DNA from: Perkinsus chesapeaki
Taxonomy: Eukaryota; Perkinsozoa; Perkinsida; Perkinsidae
DNA: 64,000 nucleotides
Assembly (NCBI GenBank): GCA_013115145.1
Contig: JAAPAO010000092.1
Location: 9,085 to 73,084 of the forward strand
Reading direction: 5' to 3'
Both the position numbers and the translations under genes were made by a program. Below the pieces are notes generated by a model that was not told the origin of the DNA, made no database searches, and worked only from the letters and a program-made list of their open reading frames with translations. The stretch's first letter is position 1. Each line of letters begins with the position of its first letter. Shown piece by piece: positions 56,371 through 64,000 of this stretch.

Positions 56371-56692
56371 GTTAAATACCAAACTGTTCAGCAAACCGTC
56401 TGTTCAATTTAGGCGTAATCACCGAGATTTGAGGCACTGGTGATGAGTTTTGTAACTGAAAACCGACGCTGAGGCGGCCACATGCGAGTTGCCAAGATGA
56501 CGTTTTGGGCAGCCCATGGCGATTTCAGCTCTGGACCAGATTGGCAGAGTAGCCGGTTCAACAATCGCCAGATCATTTATCGACCAATCGGGGGCAGCAG
56601 CAGGGCACAGCCGTCTCGAGACTGCCACATGCGCTGCAGTGAAAGGTGCATTTTTATAATCGATCATCCGGGCGAGCGCTATTTACAAAGTG
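56371..56692. other. Divergent intergenic region (FKBP minus, zinc-finger gene plus)
   Basis: 322 bp between two oppositely oriented starts, so it likely holds both promoters. No motif recognised. Confidence 0.5.
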
Positions 56693-58412
56693 ATGTGTTA
56701 TGACAGTCTTGGTGACTATTTTGGTTACCTATGGGTGGTAACTGTGATGTTAGCTTTACCATCACCTCCTACCAGAGGCACTAGTCTATTTCCTTGCATT
56801 GAAGAAGAGGAGGAGGAGGCAGATTATGGGTGTAGGACTGCTCTCGAGGGCTGGCCGAAAGTCGCTGGGTTAGGTCATGATGCGAGGGACATGGTGGCAT
56901 CTTTGGTGGACTGTTTGGGGCAGCTTGACCTCTGTCCAGAAGATTCTCCCAAGGTTGATTCAGTGCCCTTACTTTCTAAGTGAAAAGCTGTCTTTAGGTC
57001 CCTTGTGGTGGCGGTTTGTCCAGATCTGCCTCGACCTCAGCTATGTTGACTGTGGCTGGCGGGCGTGGTGATGCTTCGGTGGGCGAGCAGAGGGTGGGGG
57101 AGGTCCTACCGACAGTACAGGATGTTAAGAGCTTGCATAAATCAGTAATAAAGGGGTCGGGTGGGATCGAACCTGAGTCGTACGATGGTTGGCCTAGTAC
57201 ACTATCCACAGGTCCAAATAGCCTCTGTTTCGCACAGGCTTTGGCCAGTCCCAGTGGACCAGCAGCCCCCATACTCATCCGTCACCATGACGCCCTCTCC
57301 CGATAGCCTTTCCCGTCATCCCTGTGGTCCTGAGGGGGGTGCTGTGACTCTTGGATGCCCTCTATGCGACCTACAGATCACCAAGGCCGATGGTGACACC
57401 AGTGCCTCCGCTGTCTGGGGTCATGCTTACTCCATTTGCTATTCCAAGTGGGTTATCAGGTCACCTGTATGAGCACATCTATCAGCAGCATCACAGAGAC
57501 GGGATACTCCGAGTTGAGATGCCTGATAGACCGGCCTACCTCCTCCATGCGTGCCACCGAAAGCAATGTAACTGAATCAGGACCAACCATTCGGAGGCTC
57601 TCCTGCCGTAGGTTGGTCTTTACCTAGCAGGCCAGTAAGGGCACGCCGAGACAGCCGGGCGTCTGCTTCCAAGACGCCAGAGGGCGGCGGCGGCGGCCCA
57701 ACTGAGTCACCTTCCTCGACAGCGTGTAGTGTGGTGGTGAGGGAGAGCCTTTCCGGTGGGCACTACCACTGTCCCCTTTGTGGGATGCTATGTGTTGGTG
57801 ATGCCCTCGGTGGTGGAGTGAGGATGCATATCATCGGTTGTAAGAGCTCCGGCCGCCGAAGGCTTGGCCCGAGCATGATAAGGGTCAGCAGTGGGGGGGG
57901 GCACGGGGTACCGACAGCGAGCGCGCGACAGATACAGAAGGTGGACCGTCTATGTGAAGGAGCTGACCACAGTCAGTCGGTTGATACAGTAGTGAGATTG
58001 AATGCCGTCGCCGAGGATCGAACTCGGGATCTAAGGTTCCACAGTAATAATAAACTGTGTTGTTCTCGTTGTTGGTGTCCTCCAGATGAGGTCCAGACTC
58101 GCGAGTTCCCTCGGGTTTTATCCTACCTCGAGCAGCTTGATTCGCCCGGTATTGCCCACCGCCCGGCCCGGAAGAAGTGGAGTTCTACCAGTGTCGAGCA
58201 GCTTGTTATTTTGGGTTAGGTATCGAAGGCTATATGACATTCCGGAGCTGGAGGAGGCTCGAGTGGAGGACTATGTTGACGCGTTGTGTCTGAACGCTTT
58301 GGAGGGTCGAGGGATGGATTTCATCGGGGCGAGGATGACATTAATAGGTAAGGAGGCGGAGGAGACAGAATTTGTGTCGGAGCCGGTGCAGGCTCTGGAG
58401 TTCCACCGGTGA
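56693..58412 (+). CDS. Zinc-finger protein (C2H2 and C2HC), multi-exon
   Basis: ATG at 56693; MCYDSL spliced over a 42-nt intron to ALPSPPTRGTSLFPC and an acidic stretch (EEEEEEADYG). Later exons: DARDMVASLVDCLGQLDL, then VGEVLPTVQDVKSLHKSV, then GCPLCDLQITKADGDTSASA with HLYEH after a short intron (C-x2-C, then H-x3-H), then HYHCPLCGMLCVGDALGG with MHIIGC (C-x2-C, H-x3-C). The last readable exon has YRRLYDIPELEEARVEDYVD and ends near 58412. Two zinc-binding modules suggest a nucleic-acid-binding or scaffold role. Introns at 57161-57221 and 57992-58085 contain antisense tRNA-like cores. The 3-prime end is uncertain and the exon at 58960-59623 might belong to this gene. Confidence 0.6.
57161..57221 (+). 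repeat. Intron with tRNA-like core (class B), antisense
   Basis: On the minus strand it reads CGACTCAGGTTCGATCCCAC then CCGACC. The acceptor may be 57211 or 57221; the latter keeps the downstream frame that leads into the first zinc finger. Confidence 0.65.
57992..58085 (+). repeat. Intron with tRNA-like core (class B), antisense
   Basis: On the minus strand it reads GATCCCGAGTTCGATCCTCG then GCGACGGCATTC. The 3-prime end GCGACGGCATT is shared with the sense intron at 36539-36582. An AG at 58043-58044 would be followed by in-frame stops, so the acceptor at 58084-58085 is preferred. Confidence 0.65.
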
Positions 58413-58959
58413 TCTTCCGAGTGGTTCGAGGGACGGGTGGTGAGGTGTGGGGAGTGAACTACATGGAGGCATCCCAGTGGAAGGAGATGACACATGTGTT
58501 GGTCGGGCCGATGGTCCATGTAGGCTGGGTAGATGGCTGGTAGATTGTATGGTATGATTTTACGGTAGGTAGGGAGTCTGAGGAACTTCTGTCATACTGT
58601 AAGGCAGCTGGGAATGGCAGTGGATAAACTGGTATGGGTGGACTGTAGGGATCTAATAACACCCTCCGCTGCTGGTAAGGTGTGATGCCATGATGGATTA
58701 TTGGATGGGTTGTGAGAAGGAACTGTTTGGTGTCTCCTCCTCCTCCTCTTGCGGGCAACCTATCTCCATATGGCCGACTAGTGTTCAAGTTCATAGAGTC
58801 TAGGATAGGAGTATCTGCTCTGGAGAAGGGTTACCACTAACCCGGTATCATACTGTTGGCGTCGTCGTGGAGGGTCTAATAGTAAATGAAACGGGTATCG
58901 TTAATTGTATGTACCGTTATATTTAAGGCTTTGGGTTGTCAGGTCCTATAGCTGGCTGG

Positions 58960-59623
58960 AGCCCATCGTCACTGATAGCGGCGGTGACATGCGCCAAGAG
59001 AACAATTGGTACGTACCGAGCCAAGACGTGGTCTGTAAGGTTTTCCTTCAGGCTCGACGGGTAAAACAAGAAAGAAGCTTAAGGGCTCAGGGACGCCTTC
59101 ACCGGCTACCTCGCCCGACACAAAAACTGTCCCCTCAGTGAAGCTTACTCTTCCTCGTCTTACGGAAGAGCCGCCCCGGTCATCGCCATTGCAGCTGGTC
59201 AGCATTAACTCCTATATACCGGCGCCCCAGTTGGCGGGGTCGGGCAGTTTTGTGGCGAGTCCAGTGACGCCGGTGGCGGCGGCGGAGAGGAACGGTTTAG
59301 CGCAGTCATCGGGGGGAAGGTATTCAACATGTGAGTTCTCGCCGTACAGTCCAGCGACAAGGGACGCTTCGCCGCCTGATTGTGACGCGCCGTTGATTCC
59401 CGGTGTCACAATTACGCCTGGGAAGCATCGTCAGAGACGAAGGGCTGTAGGGGGTGTTAGGGGCCGGCAGAAGATAGCAGAAGAAACTGATGGAAAAAGC
59501 GTAAAATTGATGGAGGCTGATGCGGCGGTACCGAGAAGGTCCATGAGGCTGTCTAGAAGTGCTCCACCTAAGAGGCCAACGGGATATCGTTTTGGACCGC
59601 CGTCTGGTGGAGTATCAACTTAA
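58960..59623 (+). CDS. Low-complexity, basic, Ser/Pro-rich protein or C-terminal exons of the zinc-finger gene
   Basis: An exon ending near 59009 (SSLIAAVTCAKRTI) joins over a 43-nt intron to GSTGKTRKKLKGSG at about 59053. The frame stays open for 190 codons (KLTLPRLTEEPPRSSPLQL, RQRRRAVGGVRGRQK, RRSMRLSRSAPPKRPTGY) to the stop at 59621-59623. Composition is disordered and basic, with possible nuclear-localisation clusters. No domain seen. 58413-58960 between it and the zinc-finger gene holds nothing I can support. Confidence 0.5.
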
Positions 59624-59716
59624 TTGCTGGGAAGTTGCCTAATTAACTGCCATGACATTCAGAAATGAAGGTTTCACAAACAGTGTGTTGGTTATTCCAT
59701 GTGAGATGATTTTACG

Positions 59717-59734
59717 ATTTTTCTATCAGTTTCT
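59717..59734 (+). promoter_or_regulatory. 18-nt upstream block shared with the gene at 34242
   Basis: ATTTTTCTATCAGTTTCT, identical to 34046-34063 and 34 bp upstream of the ATG at 59768. Looks like a splice acceptor in a leader; trans-splicing is common in this lineage. Confidence 0.5.
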
Positions 59735-59767
59735 TCTTCAAACCTTTCACGTCTTTCCTCTTAAACT

Positions 59768-63310
<3,543 letters not shown>

Positions 63311-63419
63311 GCTGGGAGGAGGGCTGAAGTGATCATCGCCAAAACGTAAAGTTGAAGAGGTTCCGAAAGGACCTTTAAAAACAAGTCTCTCGAATGTCTA
63401 AGTTGGCTTTGGTTTAGTT

Positions 63420-63870
63420 GTTTCAATACCGGGTGTTGAAGGATTGACCGTCCTGTCGAATGCCACGAGGGACGACAACAGCAGCAGCTCAAGCCTTGTC
63501 CAGACACAACAGCGGGGTGGTTGTCCAGGGGGCCACACGACGAAATAACGATGGTGGTAGGCGGAGCGAAGCGATTTTTGTATTGGTGGTATTAGGGTGA
63601 CCTAATATAATTTGGTTCATTATAGGCTTTCTATTTTTCGTTTTGAAGGTACACCGCCTCCTCCTCCTGACGCGGCGTGGGAGAGCGCGCTGGTGCCTTT
63701 ATATGAGGAATATATCGACGTTTGTTGTAGTATGTACTTTGATGGATCATCTCAAGGGGTTACAGTGGACGGGCTGCGGAATTATTTCAGGTGGGCGGCG
63801 GCGGGGTAGTGTTGGCTGCAGAGGGGGGATCGGCTGTTTTGTGATAGGAGGGTGCAGAATGGGGGGGTAG
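63420..63870 (+). CDS. Partial unknown plus-strand gene at the window end
   Basis: Candidate exon about 63430-63545 (VEGLTVLSNATRDDNSSSSS) followed by an intron with the class C core (63554-63595), then an exon from about 63652 (TPPPPPDAAWESALVPLYEE, DVCCSMYFDGSSQGVTVDGL, RNYFR) with a donor-like GTGGGC after it. The order DGSSQGVTVDGLRNYF resembles an EF-hand-like helix-loop-helix but lacks a full calcium loop. The gene probably continues past 64000. Confidence 0.4.
63554..63595 (+). repeat. Probable 42-nt intron with class C core
   Basis: GT near 63554 or 63557, AG at 63594-63595. Contains GGCGGAGCGAAGCGATTTTT plus GT (63560-63581), identical to 36014-36035. Confidence 0.6.
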
Positions 63871-64000
63871 GGAAATAATGATAGCATATCAATGATAGTA
63901 ATAACAACAATGATCATTGTAACTCGGTACTAAATTGAAATATAGGATACTCTATAGTAAATGGCAGATTTCCTGTGACGCTTTGTGGATGGGACTCGGT

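Overview
The window is eukaryotic nuclear DNA from a protist with very short GT-AG introns (mostly 40-55 nt), multi-exon genes packed 100-300 bp apart, and several expanded families of secreted or membrane proteins. The closest fit I know is a perkinsid alveolate (Perkinsus-like). That assignment rests on gene style and family content, not on a database match. No rRNA, complete tRNA, CRISPR array or bacterial-type operon was seen. Genes fall in strand blocks: minus from 1 to 33 kb, plus from 34 to 51.5 kb, minus from 52 to 56.4 kb, plus from 56.7 kb to the end.

Layout. 1-5.7 kb holds three decayed copies of a pepsin-like (A1) aspartic protease family; a fourth copy with an open frame lies at 46.8-48.0 kb. 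6.0-10.0 kb is a coiled-coil gene, with a broken fragment of it at 3.0-3.6 kb. 10.3-14.4 kb is a fused NAD(P)HX epimerase/dehydratase (metabolite repair). 14.3-18.6 kb carries a segmental duplication that left reciprocal gene fragments. 17.5-20.0 kb is a multi-pass membrane protein gene. 20.1-22.8 kb and 27.1-29.0 kb are discoidin-like proteins, the first with a membrane-spanning C-terminus. 29.4-33.3 kb is a tandem family of four small secreted proteins. 34.2-38.6 kb has two helical-repeat genes, the first probably mitochondrial. 39.5-41.5 kb encodes an OMA1/M48 metalloprotease. 43.0-45.0 and 49.6-51.6 kb are two close paralogues of a polytopic membrane protein that flank the open protease copy. 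52.3-55.7 kb is a C2-domain protein with a membrane C-terminus, 55.8-56.4 kb an FKBP prolyl isomerase, 56.7-58.4 kb a zinc-finger protein, and 59.8-63.3 kb an IMP dehydrogenase homologue that lacks the catalytic cysteine.

Most unusual signal. Many of the tiny introns are built on recurring cores. Eight introns in six genes contain a tRNA 3-prime-half-like core (T-arm/B box, often followed by GGCA), four in sense and four in antisense orientation relative to the host gene. Nine introns in five genes carry a second core, TTTCGTGGCGCG or a close variant, also in both orientations. A third core, 22 bp and identical, occurs in one supported and one probable intron 27 kb apart. Splice phase across most of these introns restores conserved reading frames (OMA1, IMPDH, NAD(P)HX epimerase, discoidin-like, helical-repeat). 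This pattern suggests introner-like elements, some tRNA-derived, that insert and become spliceosomal introns.

Exon boundaries were placed by eye from reading-frame continuity and GT-AG rules. Spans given for multi-exon genes include introns.
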